A stretch of 64,000 bases of DNA from Spirosoma luteum DSM 19990 (GCF_000374065.1 NZ_KB893250.1:1-64000); one strand, 5' to 3'; shown: positions 29,316 to 38,889, counted from the stretch's first letter. Numbers and translations are program-made. The notes: generated by a model from the letters alone, not told the origin.

Positions 29316-29500
29316 AAGGATTATATGGTTTTGTTATGTAAGCCGACAAAACTAGGTCGGCTAATAACCAACAGGCGACAGAGAACTTTGTTTAATAAAA
29401 TTGAGGAAGTGGCACTGGAAATTCGTCTACTGAGCTGGGCTGCGTACCAGTCAATTAGTTTTCATAACATACTAGCCGAATCTGATGTTTGGCGGCCAAT

Positions 29501-29683
29501 TCACTTATTTTCACCCGTACACGCAGTCTGGCTGGATAACCTTCTATAACCAATCACTGCCGGATCGATTACCCCCTGGCCATTAGAATTTTTGGTGTTT
29601 CGGGTGCGGGCACGTCGTGTAGCATCCTGATTCACATAGTGTTGATCATTGCTGTTATTGCCATTGGTTTCTGGCTGCTTCAA
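29501..29683 (-). CDS. Possible small hydrophilic protein
   Basis: A 60-codon frame encodes a very polar peptide rich in Asn, Gln and Thr (KQPETNGNNSNDQHYVNQDA). It resembles small uncharacterised hydrophilic proteins of Cytophagales in composition only. The rest of 29316-29723 holds nothing I can support. Confidence 0.3.
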   Translation of the reverse strand: MKQPETNGNNSNDQHYVNQDATRRARTRNTKNSNGQGVIDPAVIGYRRLSSQTACTGENK

Positions 29684-29723
29684 GACCGCAGGGTGTAAGG
29701 GATTTCACCGGCCCTCCCAACAG

Positions 29724-30149
29724 TCAGTCTTGTACATTACCCGGAATTTTGTTGATGTCTACCCAGTACGTACAGACATCGATTATTGTTTTCCTGATTG
29801 AATTAAAATCCATTCCTTTCAGCAGAAATGAATTTACCCCTGCTTCGTAACAGCTTTCCATTTCGTGGCTGGAAGCATCATGACTCATCATGACAACAGG
29901 AATCTTTTTGAATGTGCTATTCTCTTTCAGGTGAACCAGCGTCTGATACCCATCCACTCTGGGCATATGCCGGTCTAGTATAATAAGACGGGGTGGCGGT
30001 TCCAGTTCGGCTAACGTAGCCAGTAGGTCAATGCCACTAGAGAAGAAGCGAGTTGAATAAGCGGGTAAAAACCGGCTGAACAGTCGCTGGAGTAAAAGAC
30101 AGTAATCGTGTTGATCATCAACAACGCAGACTAATGGATTTGCTACCAT
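29724..30149 (-). CDS. Single-domain response regulator
   Basis: A 141-residue receiver domain without an output domain. The acid pair is in CVVDDQ, the phospho-acceptor aspartate in LIILDRHMP (about residue 61), the conserved Ser in VVMMSHD and the lysine in FLLKGMD. Such proteins act as phosphate shuttles or by protein contact. No kinase is adjacent. A paralogue of the same layout lies at 48642-49055. Confidence 0.88.
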   Translation of the reverse strand: MVANPLVCVVDDQHDYCLLLQRLFSRFLPAYSTRFFSSGIDLLATLAELEPPPRLIILDRHMPRVDGYQTLVHLKENSTFKKIPVVMMSHDASSHEMESCYEAGVNSFLLKGMDFNSIRKTIIDVCTYWVDINKIPGNVQD

Positions 30150-30518
30150 AGCGCTTGTAGATTAATTTCCGAATCAACCAACAGACAGTCATATTGATAG
30201 CTGATTGGCCAAAAAACCAGCAAATGGTCCCACACAGCGAGTGCTTCCCGATGCAGTTGTTGTTCTGCCCGTTCGCTTCCGGTTTCCAAGCAAGCCCCTG
30301 GCAGTCTCGTGGGCTAGCGGCCCTGAATGAACAAATGAATAAACGGCAGGGCTGATACCGGATCAATGCGCCATGTCAGGCAGTTATAGCCCCCGGACTT
30401 GATCAGCGACTAGTGAAAGGACGGCTGCATGGATAAAGTGGTTTGAACACCTTCCTAATCAACCGCCGAAATGGGCTGACAATCAGCGGTTATTCACGAA
30501 ATCAATCGGGGAAACTTC
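30150..30518. other. Intergenic stretch without a supportable gene
   Basis: About 370 bases. One 82-codon open frame on the minus strand (30118-30366) is rich in Cys and Trp and has no protein-like pattern. No hairpin or promoter stands out. Confidence 0.55.
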
Positions 30519-31283
30519 TCACTCGAACTGAAAGGCAAAGTAGGTGCAGCTGTGCTGACCATTGTTTTGAATGGTGTGCGGTACATTGGATTCCAGAAAA
30601 ATGACATCGCCCGTAGCTGCCGTCTTTAACACGCCATTGATACTTTCCTGGGCACTATTGTCAACCATGAGCAGAATTTCGGCGGCCCGGTGCGTGTGGG
30701 GTGGATGGCTCTGCATGCCGGGGTTAAGAGTGGTAACGTGCATCTCAAACCGTTTCGTCATCACGGTTCCATAGTCAAACATCCGGCGGATGCCTCCTTC
30801 GCTGTGGGGGATGAACGGTACATCGTTCCAATCAACCCAGAATGAACCACCCATTAGCCGGTACAGGTCCAAATCGGGCACTTCGTTCGAGGTGAGCCGC
30901 ATGATATAGTAGGTGAGCGGTTCGGTCGTTTTATTATCCAGGCGGTACGAATCACCGGGCATAATGACCACTACACTACCAGGGCCCAGGGTTTTATGCC
31001 GGTTGCCCAGCTGCAGGGTCAGTGCGCCCGCTTTTACGATAATCAGCGCTTCTTCGTCCAACTGCTGCTCCGGTTGCGTCGGCAGATGCGCCTGCAGGGT
31101 AATGGCGTGGACGGATAAACTGGCAAAATCACGGGTAGTACCTTCCAGTATCGTTTTATGTTCCATGCCAGCCTGCTTCACAACGGGCGACTGATGCCAG
31201 GCGTAAACCTTGGAGGGTATGGTCTGGGCCAGGGCGGGCAGCGTGGCCAACCAAAGCAACGCGAATAGAAAGACAACGTTCAT
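30519..31283 (-). CDS. Secreted bicupin-like protein
   Basis: A 254-residue protein with a signal peptide (FALLWLATLPALAQ). Two cupin-like halves are visible: the first around EQQLDEEALIIVKAGALTLQ and GPGSVVVIMPGDSYRL, the second around HPPHTHRAAEILLMVDN and DVIFLESNVPHTIQN. The second half has the histidines of a metal site. The layout resembles ureidoglycine-aminohydrolase-like bicupins, but the export signal argues for another role. No pathway neighbours help. Confidence 0.75.
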   Translation of the reverse strand: MNVVFLFALLWLATLPALAQTIPSKVYAWHQSPVVKQAGMEHKTILEGTTRDFASLSVHAITLQAHLPTQPEQQLDEEALIIVKAGALTLQLGNRHKTLGPGSVVVIMPGDSYRLDNKTTEPLTYYIMRLTSNEVPDLDLYRLMGGSFWVDWNDVPFIPHSEGGIRRMFDYGTVMTKRFEMHVTTLNPGMQSHPPHTHRAAEILLMVDNSAQESINGVLKTAATGDVIFLESNVPHTIQNNGQHSCTYFAFQFE

Positions 31284-31378
31284 GGAAAGGGGTTAGTGCT
31301 ATGAATAGTACCTGACTCAAAGTTAGGCAAAGAATACGAGCGACCGAATAAACCGGTTTGGGGTTTCTACAAACTAAC

Positions 31379-31405
31379 AGAAGCTCCCCATACCGGGGAG
31401 CTTCT
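31379..31405. terminator. Hairpin terminator
   Basis: AGAAGCTCCCC / GGGGAGCTTCT is a perfect 11-bp stem with a 5-nt loop, downstream of the 31493-31843 gene. The T-rich run lies on the plus strand, so direction is uncertain. Confidence 0.55.
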
Positions 31406-31492
31406 GTTGCTTTATTTATGGGTTAGCTTTATTGGATAAAGTACAATTAAGACCCATATTTTTCGGAGCGTCACAGATAAATTTGAAAAAAA

Positions 31493-31843
31493 TCAGATAG
31501 TGCCTGACTGGTCAGGTAGCGTACCAACGGACGACATATCATCAACTTTATTGATCATATCGATTTTCTCGACCGATACGACAAGCGTTGCCAGGGCTTC
31601 TTTCGTGCGTGGGTCAATCATGAGCACCCAGTCTGTTTTTATGATGCGGTGAGTTTTATGCCCGATAGGATCATGTATCGGCGTAGTTGCTGGTTCTTTT
31701 CGGGTTAAGGTCATGTTGATGCTCTCGCCTTCCTTAAAGGTGGGCACAAAGCTAAAATAGCCATCAGCTACTACCCGGCCGGGATTAGTATCGAATGCAG
31801 GCTCAAAAAAGATAACTTTCAGTTTCTCGGATTGACTACTCAT
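31493..31843 (-). CDS. Hypothetical protein
   Basis: A 116-residue protein I do not recognise. It is soluble, has no signal peptide and is probably mostly beta-strand (KLKVIFFEPAF, DGYFSFVPTF, DWVLMIDPRTKEALATLVVSVEKI). The codon use matches its chromosomal neighbours. It is the last gene before the tRNA and integrative element. Confidence 0.6.
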   Translation of the reverse strand: MSSQSEKLKVIFFEPAFDTNPGRVVADGYFSFVPTFKEGESINMTLTRKEPATTPIHDPIGHKTHRIIKTDWVLMIDPRTKEALATLVVSVEKIDMINKVDDMSSVGTLPDQSGTI

Positions 31844-32001
31844 TGTTTGTTACTGGGTTAATGGATTTATACCTGGTTAACGGCCAGAGAGCTATTAAAG
31901 TTATGTACGGTTTTTAGCGGGTCCGGGCTTTCCATAAAACGAAATTGACGCATCGGTTTTGCATAACGGCGCGAATCCACGTACTTTTGCGGCATTGAAC
32001 G

Positions 32002-32075
32002 GGTCCCGTAGCTCAGCTGGATAGAGCATCTTCCTTCTAAGAAGGCGGTCATTGGTTCGAATCCAATCGGGATCA
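32002..32075 (+). tRNA. tRNA-Arg (anticodon TCT)
   Basis: A complete cloverleaf. Acceptor stem GGTCCCG / CGGGATC with one G-T pair, D arm GCTCAGCTGGATAGAGC, anticodon stem TCTTC / GAAGG around loop CTTCTAA (anticodon TCT at the centre), T arm ATTGG-TTCGAAT-CCAAT and discriminator A. CCA is not encoded. The 3' end doubles as the integration site of the downstream element. Confidence 0.95.
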
Positions 32076-32081
32076 CTTTTT
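32060..32081 (+). other. attL core (direct repeat in tRNA-Arg 3' end)
   Basis: The 22-bp AATCCAATCGGGATCACTTT(TT) covers the T-arm 3' side, acceptor stem and first bases after the tRNA. It recurs exactly at 42528-42549. Homology continues for roughly 60 bases beyond, with scattered changes. Confidence 0.85.
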
Positions 32082-32088
32082 GCGTTTC

Positions 32089-32144
32089 AAGGCTAATCAG
32101 GATTAGAGTTAAATTAACTCATTATCAACTGATTAGCCTTTTTT
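32089..32144 (+). terminator. tRNA terminator inside the attachment region
   Basis: AAGGCTAATCAG pairs perfectly with CTGATTAGCCTT and a T-run follows. A slightly mutated copy lies at 42557-42608 beside attR. Confidence 0.75.
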
Positions 32145-32186
32145 GTTAATTGTACTTTATTAGAAATAATACGATAAAATAAAGTT

Positions 32187-32212
32187 AATCCGTCAACCAA
32201 TCCGTCAACTGG
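32187..32212. promoter_or_regulatory. Left arm-type integrase repeats
   Basis: Two tandem 12-bp units, AATCCGTCAACC and AATCCGTCAACT, lie between attL and the integrase gene. The pair is repeated exactly at 42449-42473. Position and spacing fit arm-type binding sites of a tyrosine integrase; this is inference. Confidence 0.65.
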
Positions 32213-32259
32213 ATTAATTTAGTTCGTAACTTGGTATCGACCAAACCAAGTAAAAGGAC

Positions 32260-33606
32260 ATGCAAACCACTCTTGCAACCGACGTTAAATTTTTGCTCAA
32301 AGACCCACGTTCTACCGAGCCAACCCTTGTTTCCCTGATTTACCGTTACGACAACCGACGGTTTGTTTACTCGACCGGGCAATTTGTTGATCCGTACCAA
32401 TGGGACACCGAAAACCAACGGGCCTACGCCAACCAGAAGAACCGTACCGAACGCCACCAGCACGAAACGATTAACGCCCACCTCGACCGACATCGGGCCG
32501 CACTGGTTCGGGTAATGAACGGCATACAGTTGGCCGGGTTACCGCTCGACAATCCACTAATCAAATTTCATCTTGATAAGGAGTTGGGCCGCGTAAGAGC
32601 CGCCAAACCTGCACCGGTAAAGGAAGAGGATAAAGAAACCTTTTTGGGGTACATATCCCGATTTGTGGAGGATGCCCGGGCGGGCCGACGGTTGAACGCC
32701 AAAAACGCCCGGTTTGCCAATGGGACGCTGAAAAACTTCATGAAGTTCCGAAACATACTGACCGACTATCAGGCAAATACCCGCCACCCCATCAACTACG
32801 ATTCCTTTACGCTCGACTTTTACGACCGGTTCAAAAAGTACCTGACTACACAAGGGCATTCGCTCAATTACGTGGGTGCGATTTTGAACGGGGTTAAAAT
32901 GCTACTCAAACAGGCATACCGTGAGGGACTTCACCATAGCACCGACTTTCAGCACAAGGACTTTAGAAAGATTGAAGAGGAGGTAGATACTATTTACCTC
33001 AGCAATGAGGAACTGGCGAACCTGTATGCACTTGATCTGACCAATGATGTTCGGCTCGACCGGGTACGGGATCTATTTCTGATTGGTTGCTACACCGGAT
33101 TACGGTTTTCGGACTACACCGAATTACGGCCGCTCAACATATCGTTTGGGGGCCGTATCTTGAGTGTAACGACGCAAAAGACAGCCGCCCGGGTTTCGAT
33201 ACCTCTAAACCCGAATGTGTTGGAGATGCTCGATAAATACAAGGGCGTACCACCTCGCACCATGTCGAACCAGAAGTTTAACCAATACCTCAAAGAATTG
33301 GGAAAGGTTGCCGGACTAACGGCACCGGTTGAGCGGACCCGCACCCAGGGCGGTATACGTTCGACTCTGACAGCGCAAAAGTGGGAATTGCTAACCACCC
33401 ACACCGCCCGGCGTTCGTTCGCTACAAACGCATTCTTGGCGGGTGTTTCGCCGGTATCCATTATGAAAATAACCGGGCACAAGTCGGAAACGCAATTCAT
33501 GAAGTACATCAAAGTAACGGGCGAACAGAACGCCCGGTTGTTGCTGGAGCATCCGCACTTTGGCGGGACTGGCATACCAGTACCGACCGCGCTGAAAATA
33601 GCCTGA
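32260..33606 (+). CDS. Tyrosine recombinase / integrase
   Basis: A 448-residue integrase of the Bacteroidota type. An N-terminal arm-binding domain (VKFLLKDPRSTEPTLVSLIY) is followed by a SAM-like core-binding domain (about residues 130-230) and the catalytic domain. The catalytic residues are visible: the first arginine in GCYTGLRFSDYTEL, HTARRSF (H-x-x-R), the histidine in ITGHKSE and the tyrosine in FMKYIKV. It lies beside the tRNA attachment site and should catalyse integration and excision of element A. Confidence 0.93.
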   Translation: MQTTLATDVKFLLKDPRSTEPTLVSLIYRYDNRRFVYSTGQFVDPYQWDTENQRAYANQKNRTERHQHETINAHLDRHRAALVRVMNGIQLAGLPLDNPLIKFHLDKELGRVRAAKPAPVKEEDKETFLGYISRFVEDARAGRRLNAKNARFANGTLKNFMKFRNILTDYQANTRHPINYDSFTLDFYDRFKKYLTTQGHSLNYVGAILNGVKMLLKQAYREGLHHSTDFQHKDFRKIEEEVDTIYLSNEELANLYALDLTNDVRLDRVRDLFLIGCYTGLRFSDYTELRPLNISFGGRILSVTTQKTAARVSIPLNPNVLEMLDKYKGVPPRTMSNQKFNQYLKELGKVAGLTAPVERTRTQGGIRSTLTAQKWELLTTHTARRSFATNAFLAGVSPVSIMKITGHKSETQFMKYIKVTGEQNARLLLEHPHFGGTGIPVPTALKIA

Positions 33607-33811
33607 CACCTTAACAAAACTTAACATTTGACTACCCGCGCCGGGGGTGAAACGTTACAAAGGTGACAAGTAAGGGGGCAAAACACTACAGTAACTACAA
33701 GGGGTATGGGGGTAAGTAAGGGCGGGAATGCCGCAAATAACCCACTTGAAAAGACGCTGCCGGCCAATTAACCATTAAGAAGTAATTAACGACCAAACCA
33801 AGTTCAACCGA
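33607..33811. other. Non-coding spacer in element A
   Basis: About 200 bases with several G-runs (GGGGGTGAAACG, AAGGGGGCAAAA, GGGGTATGGGGG). No gene or clear hairpin. The next gene starts a markedly AT-rich segment. Confidence 0.5.
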
Positions 33812-35479
33812 ATGATTAGAACCATATCAATAGATAGGGCTATTGGATTCTATCCCTCCATCATTCAATTCGGCATTCTTTTTTTATCGAATGACCGCTC
33901 ATTAAATACTTCCGAAACCAACGACCTGATTGAGAGACTACAAAAAGTAAGTGAGTCTACTTCATTCACGGAGAAACTAACCTTTTGGTTAAATAATAAA
34001 ATATGCGTGACTCACATTTGGCTTTGTGATACATCATCACTTGTTGAGGGAGAAAACCGGGAAGAAGTCAGATACAAAACAGAATTGGGTCCACCAAGTC
34101 CAGACATTGTTTTCGCACTTTATCCATCGACCCCACTAGAAGTAGTAGAAATTAATTTAAAGAATATAGCTACCGGACTTGAATACACCGGATCATTTGA
34201 CAGGTACAAAAGTGATTACTTAGCATTATTAGAAGAAAATAGAAGTAGCGCATTCCTATTGAACAGAATAAAGAATGACCTAAATGAAGTAAAGAAGAAA
34301 TTTTCAGATCACAACAATAGACTCGTTTTTTTGGATATCCAAGAACACCAATGGAGTGATTCATTTCGAGATGGTACAGATAGTCTAAATTTGAACGACT
34401 ACAAAATATGGAATCGCAGTGAGACTTCAATATCAAATTTGAGTGCAGTTAGCCGCTATGCCCAAGGTCCTTATTTATTCCATTTCGTTGATCTACCCGA
34501 AGATGTCATAGGTGCAGCTAAAGGATATTTGAATTGCCAGATTGTACCTTTTCTAGAAGGGTTGGTGGTACAATACTCCAATAAGTCAAATTTAGAAACT
34601 AAGGCAATTCCGAATTATTCGAATACTGATTACAACCCACCCAATTCAACCAGATTGGATAGTAATAATTATAAACCATTGACCAAACCAAGTATGAAAA
34701 TTGAAACAGATAGGTTAGAATTAATTATTCAGACACTGGATCACATTTTTGTTGATTCAAGATATGAGTTTCGTACCAGGTGGAATAATGGGAGTTTAGG
34801 TAGTCCTTTATGCAAATTATATGTTTATTATCAATCGCTAACAAATACATGGAGGGACAATAGAACGTTGGTCCTCGACCCATATGCTCTCGAATCAGAA
34901 ATAAAAGACAACTTTCTTTCTGTGAATGAACAACAGAAATCAAACTACATCAAATTACTGAAACACAAACTTTCATATCTAAAAGAAGAGGAGCAAAAAA
35001 CTATTAAATCACTGGAAGAATTAAAAATTGATATTGAAAACGGGTTAGTTGATCGAGATCAAATTATTGATTACAATCATAGTAGGGTATCAACATTTGT
35101 ATACTATATGGAAGATACCTTGAGGATGGCCGATAGAGTAGAAAGAATAATTAATGAAAATATTGAAGTTTTCTGCTCTGAACCGATAAATCAAGAATTA
35201 AATACAGCACTATTAAACTCAGAACCGTGCGTAAAACTTCAATGGAACGGGGCGGCTGATACTCTTTACGATATTTTCAGGCAACTAAAAAACCATCATT
35301 TGCCAAACGGTTCGGCACTGGTTGAGGATAGTTATGACAACATAGCTATTTTTATCAAACAGGTATTTACTGGGTTTGATGGAGTAGAGACTTCAACAAT
35401 TAGGGGGGAACTGACCAAAAATAAACGGCCTAAGAAATCTTTCAACCGAATTGACCTTGACTTGACCGAACCGGATTGA
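33812..35479 (+). CDS. RteC-like domain protein, AT-rich cargo of element A
   Basis: A 555-residue protein. The N-terminal about 270 residues are not recognised. A charged, probably coiled-coil part (YLKEEEQKTIKSLEELKIDI) follows near 385-440. The last 80 residues show the RteC pattern: KLQWNGAADTLYDIFRQL, then IAIFIKQVF, then a basic stretch ELTKNKRPKKSF. RteC regulates excision of CTnDOT-type conjugative transposons, and proteins with this tail occur on many Bacteroidota elements. The DNA is visibly more AT-rich than its neighbours on both sides, which suggests separate acquisition. Function of the N-terminal part is unknown. Confidence 0.55.
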   Translation: MIRTISIDRAIGFYPSIIQFGILFLSNDRSLNTSETNDLIERLQKVSESTSFTEKLTFWLNNKICVTHIWLCDTSSLVEGENREEVRYKTELGPPSPDIVFALYPSTPLEVVEINLKNIATGLEYTGSFDRYKSDYLALLEENRSSAFLLNRIKNDLNEVKKKFSDHNNRLVFLDIQEHQWSDSFRDGTDSLNLNDYKIWNRSETSISNLSAVSRYAQGPYLFHFVDLPEDVIGAAKGYLNCQIVPFLEGLVVQYSNKSNLETKAIPNYSNTDYNPPNSTRLDSNNYKPLTKPSMKIETDRLELIIQTLDHIFVDSRYEFRTRWNNGSLGSPLCKLYVYYQSLTNTWRDNRTLVLDPYALESEIKDNFLSVNEQQKSNYIKLLKHKLSYLKEEEQKTIKSLEELKIDIENGLVDRDQIIDYNHSRVSTFVYYMEDTLRMADRVERIINENIEVFCSEPINQELNTALLNSEPCVKLQWNGAADTLYDIFRQLKNHHLPNGSALVEDSYDNIAIFIKQVFTGFDGVETSTIRGELTKNKRPKKSFNRIDLDLTEPD

Positions 35480-35568
35480 TTGTACGTCGAATTTGATACG
35501 CCAAAAAGTACGGCGTATTTTTTGCCTTTACGTAGACCTACACCTTTACTGAAACAAACGCAAATGCT

Positions 35569-35904
35569 ATGTTTCAGCAAACAATTCAAATCACAATGAC
35601 CCCCGATCAGTTAGGCGAACTGGTACGCGGGGCGGTTCGCTCAGAGTTAGCGACCTACACACCACCCGCGCCGGAAGGCTCTGACCTCCCCGAACTGCTA
35701 ACCCGTCGGCAAACGTCCGATACCTTGCAGGTATCACTAACAACCCTCCATGATTGGGCACTCGATACAGAGGAACGTTCGGCCGTATTGTTACCCCTCA
35801 AAATAAACGGGCGGGTCCGCTATCGTCGGGTTGATGTACTGGCGGCACTCAAACAGCCGCGCCGGTTCAAACACACTAAGGCAGTGGAGGGCCGGGGCAA
35901 ATGA
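35569..35904 (+). CDS. Small helix-turn-helix DNA-binding protein (excisionase-like)
   Basis: A 111-residue protein. The C-terminal half has a winged-helix fold typical of excisionase/MerR-like element proteins: LLTRRQTSDTLQVSLTTLHDWA then LPLKINGRVRYRRVDVLAAL. On integrative elements such proteins direct excision or control transcription. It overlaps the next gene by 4 bp (ATGA), so the two are translationally coupled. Confidence 0.75.
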   Translation: MFQQTIQITMTPDQLGELVRGAVRSELATYTPPAPEGSDLPELLTRRQTSDTLQVSLTTLHDWALDTEERSAVLLPLKINGRVRYRRVDVLAALKQPRRFKHTKAVEGRGK

Positions 35905-36323
35905 CGTATATACCCGCATCCCACATGGTCACGTTCGCGCTCGATGCCGACAAAGGCCGTTATACCGTTGAAACCTGTGAACCCGGATTTACCCGTGTCC
36001 CTCGTGAGTTGATTGTAGAGGACCGACGATTCAACGACGACATAAACGCCAACCTCATCCTGCGGGGCACCGAAACGGAAAAGAAAACCGGGGGGCGTTC
36101 GGTCAAATTCTTTACCGGACTGCTACCGACCACCCAGACGGGCGTTTTCCTTGGAAACGTGCTGACCTTTGGGCGCAACGGCGAACGCATCCGCAACGGC
36201 GTTCTATTGCGTTTCTCGACCGATGCCGGCCGAATGACCCTGCGCTACTTTCCCGCCTATTATCCCTATCCTGACGGGCGGGCCGCATTCGTGTCGGCCG
36301 TTCTTGACCGGGGGCTACTCTGA
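35901..36323 (+). CDS. Hypothetical element protein
   Basis: A 140-residue protein with no family I recognise. It is soluble and beta-rich (MVTFALDADKGRYTVETCEPGF, GVFLGNVLTFGRNGERI). It starts inside the stop of the helix-turn-helix gene and lies 83 bp ahead of the replication initiator. In elements with II/X-type initiators a single-strand DNA-binding protein is often found in this position; that role here is a guess. Confidence 0.6.
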   Translation: MTYIPASHMVTFALDADKGRYTVETCEPGFTRVPRELIVEDRRFNDDINANLILRGTETEKKTGGRSVKFFTGLLPTTQTGVFLGNVLTFGRNGERIRNGVLLRFSTDAGRMTLRYFPAYYPYPDGRAAFVSAVLDRGLL

Positions 36324-36406
36324 CCCCACCGGACCAAACTAACAATCAAACAACCACATAAACCACCGCCCCCGATTGTGACGAATCGGGGGCGAACAAT
36401 ACCACT

Positions 36407-38047
36407 ATGTACGACGGAACAAAAATAAACCACCTGGCAGCAAGTGCAACACTACTGCTATCCATTGACCGGCTGAAATTTGCCTTACCCATTAACGAAC
36501 AAACGGGCGAAGTCATTAGACGACCGCGACGGGCTGACGACCGGGGGCTGACTTTTACGTTGATTCCGCAACTATCAGGTAACGGTTACCGGGTTGAGTT
36601 GAAAGGAAGTTTGCACAACTTTTACAACCATGTACGGGATAGGGCCGCGCTGGGTAACTCCGATCAGTTCATAGTCGACCACCTGCTGACCGCGCTCGAT
36701 CACTTGGTGACTGCCTACCAGATTGACCCGTTCAACTCTAAACTAAATAATATTGAATTTGGGGTGAATGTTGCGTTACCTTTTCCGGTTGCGCTCGTCT
36801 TACAGAACCTAGTCAGCTACAAGAACCGTCCCTTCACCCGCGACACCCGCAGCGATACCCTTTACTACCAGTGCGAAACTCAACGCTACGTTGTCAAACT
36901 ATACGACAAGGGCCACCAGTACGGACTGACAACAAATCTGCTACGAGTTGAGGTGAAGGTTTTGCGAATGGAATACCTACGGAGCCGGGGCGTATGCCTG
37001 ACTACGTTAGCGGACTTGCTGAATGTTGCCAACTACGAAACCATTGGGGCGTTACTAGTCGACACGTTCAAGGCTATCATTTTTGACGACCCCACTATTG
37101 ACCCCACCCGGCTAACCAGCCGCGAACGGAGCATCTACGAAAACGGGCGCAACCCCCGATTTTGGCATATACCCGACGACCTGACCCCCACCCAGGCAAA
37201 TACCAACCGCCAACGATTGCACCGCGCAGAACAACGTTACCGGGCACTCCTGAGCCACTACCGACGGGGGGCTGACTGGCAGACAAAAACAGCCGAATTA
37301 ATTGCCCAAACATGGGAGCAATTAACCACCGTTTCCGACGACCTGCTGACCCGTATTGACCAACACCGGGCGGCATGGACTGACCTTACTTTTGGGTTAC
37401 TTTTGAGCGATAAAATTCAGGCCGAGAAATTAGAGGATAATAAGAAAAACCCGCAAAATACGGACACCCAAAAAATACCCAATAGCTGTGATGGAGCTGC
37501 CATAAACCCGCCCGAAACCTGTCACGAATTAACCAACTTGACAATTCCCGTTTATGGGATTTTTTCAGGGAATTTACCTGCAACCTGTCACGAATTAACC
37601 ACCCCCGAAAAACCCGATTTGTCACGAAATAACCCCTTGTATTTAGGAGTAATACATGACACCTCCAACACCCACACCACCACCGGACCGGGGGCTATCA
37701 TTTGCCCAGTAACAAAGGTGAAAATAGATGACCCATGGCCGGGGCAAATCTTTGTAACACAAACCACCCTCCGCACCGACCGCGACCTGCTGACGGAGTT
37801 GGAACAGTTGTTTACCTGCTACCGTAAAGGGTCAAAGGAGGACCAACCCACCCGCACCGCTCACAATGTTCGCAACATACCTAGCAACATCCGCAACAAC
37901 CTACGGCGAAAGTTGATCCGAACAATTTACGGGCCGGGGGGAGGTCAGTTGTCATTGTTTGCGGCATCAGACATGGTAAGAATCACAGACCAAGAACGGG
38001 CCGCGCTCGACTATTGGAAGGGCACCCGGTTTGAATTACCGATCTGA
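36407..38047 (+). CDS. Phage/plasmid replication initiator (gpII/X family-like)
   Basis: A 546-residue protein. The central part resembles replication proteins of the II/X family found on filamentous phages and small Bacteroidota plasmids: SIDRLKFALPI near the N-terminus, KLNNIEFGVNVALPF near residue 105, RYVVKLYDKGHQYG near 160 and LLRVEVKVLRMEYL near 180. The C-terminal third is low-complexity and repeats CHELTN/CHELTT segments with proline and threonine. It would initiate replication of the excised circle. A nick site could not be identified. Confidence 0.7.
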   Translation: MYDGTKINHLAASATLLLSIDRLKFALPINEQTGEVIRRPRRADDRGLTFTLIPQLSGNGYRVELKGSLHNFYNHVRDRAALGNSDQFIVDHLLTALDHLVTAYQIDPFNSKLNNIEFGVNVALPFPVALVLQNLVSYKNRPFTRDTRSDTLYYQCETQRYVVKLYDKGHQYGLTTNLLRVEVKVLRMEYLRSRGVCLTTLADLLNVANYETIGALLVDTFKAIIFDDPTIDPTRLTSRERSIYENGRNPRFWHIPDDLTPTQANTNRQRLHRAEQRYRALLSHYRRGADWQTKTAELIAQTWEQLTTVSDDLLTRIDQHRAAWTDLTFGLLLSDKIQAEKLEDNKKNPQNTDTQKIPNSCDGAAINPPETCHELTNLTIPVYGIFSGNLPATCHELTTPEKPDLSRNNPLYLGVIHDTSNTHTTTGPGAIICPVTKVKIDDPWPGQIFVTQTTLRTDRDLLTELEQLFTCYRKGSKEDQPTRTAHNVRNIPSNIRNNLRRKLIRTIYGPGGGQLSLFAASDMVRITDQERAALDYWKGTRFELPI

Positions 38048-38198
38048 GCGAATTAATGATTTTTCTCGAGTCAATACGCGCATGTTAGCCAACATCTCAA
38101 CATGATCACGACATACAACCGAGTGAATAGAAGATTTTTTCGACACGACACGCGCGCGGGACTGAGGCAAACAACTAGCTATAGGAGTTTGAGGGCTA

Positions 38199-38843
38199 TC
38201 ATTTACGGCGTATATAAGTTTTGTTCCCTTTGCTGTTGTAATAATATTTTCCACCACGCGGCCCGGTATGAATAGTTGCACCAGTAGTAGGTGTACTATA
38301 CATTGTTGACTCCGTTTTGTCACTGGCAGATTGTGTATTCGTGTTTCTGTAGGAAGGGTATTTGTCTATGGAATTATAAGTAGGGCGATAACCTGCCTTT
38401 TCTTTAAACTTCTTTTGAGCAACAGCGTACACACTTTGATCACGGATGAAGAATAGGTAATTGTGATATTCAACACCCTGCCAACCTTGCAACTGTATAG
38501 GCTCATACAATGTGCTGATTGTGTCTCCAACTGAAAGGGACGTCAACCGACGACTAGTTGTTTCTGGCCTTTCATAAACATCACAAGGTTTCAGGAAAAC
38601 GTAATAGTACCGCGTGTATGTTTCCTTACCAGAAATTGATTTTAATTTAGGAGAACAGCAGATAGTGAAGATGGAAAGAATCATCAATGATACCGCCCTC
38701 AAAAGTGTTTGAGGAGTAATGTGTATCTTTCCTTTAGTTCTTTTCAATTCAATCGAAGTTGTTGCCGGAAGGCTGTTGACCAAAAAGGAGGTCATAAATC
38801 CAAGTTTCATAATGGCGTGTTTTTCATCAAAGGATATAGTCAA
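38199..38843 (-). CDS. Lipoprotein with SH3-like domain and basic C-terminal adaptor
   Basis: The frame gives 214 residues, but a lipobox (ILSIFTICCS) suggests that export begins about residue 50 and that the true start is internal. After the cysteine comes an SH3-like segment (CDVYERPETTSRRLTSLSVGDTIST), then a linker and a basic tail TGPRGGKYYYNSKGNKTYI, the short adaptor module first named in PBCV-1 proteins. Minus-strand orientation sets it apart from the replication genes. A 14-bp inverted repeat at 38859-38889 lies in its promoter region. Confidence 0.6.
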   Translation of the reverse strand: MTISFDEKHAIMKLGFMTSFLVNSLPATTSIELKRTKGKIHITPQTLLRAVSLMILSIFTICCSPKLKSISGKETYTRYYYVFLKPCDVYERPETTSRRLTSLSVGDTISTLYEPIQLQGWQGVEYHNYLFFIRDQSVYAVAQKKFKEKAGYRPTYNSIDKYPSYRNTNTQSASDKTESTMYSTPTTGATIHTGPRGGKYYYNSKGNKTYIRRK

Positions 38844-38858
38844 CGTAGTTTACCCTTT

Positions 38859-38889
38859 CTATTCCACTTTGTAAGACAAAGTGGAATAG
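38859..38889. repeat. Inverted repeat in the lipoprotein promoter region
   Basis: CTATTCCACTTTGT and ACAAAGTGGAATAG are exact reverse complements around 3 bases, just upstream of the minus-strand gene. It could be an operator or a terminator for incoming transcription. Confidence 0.6.

Noticed and set aside
29304..29549. 81-codon plus-strand open frame after the stress-protein gene
   Set aside because: It overlaps the start of the divergent stress-protein gene and has no protein-like pattern.
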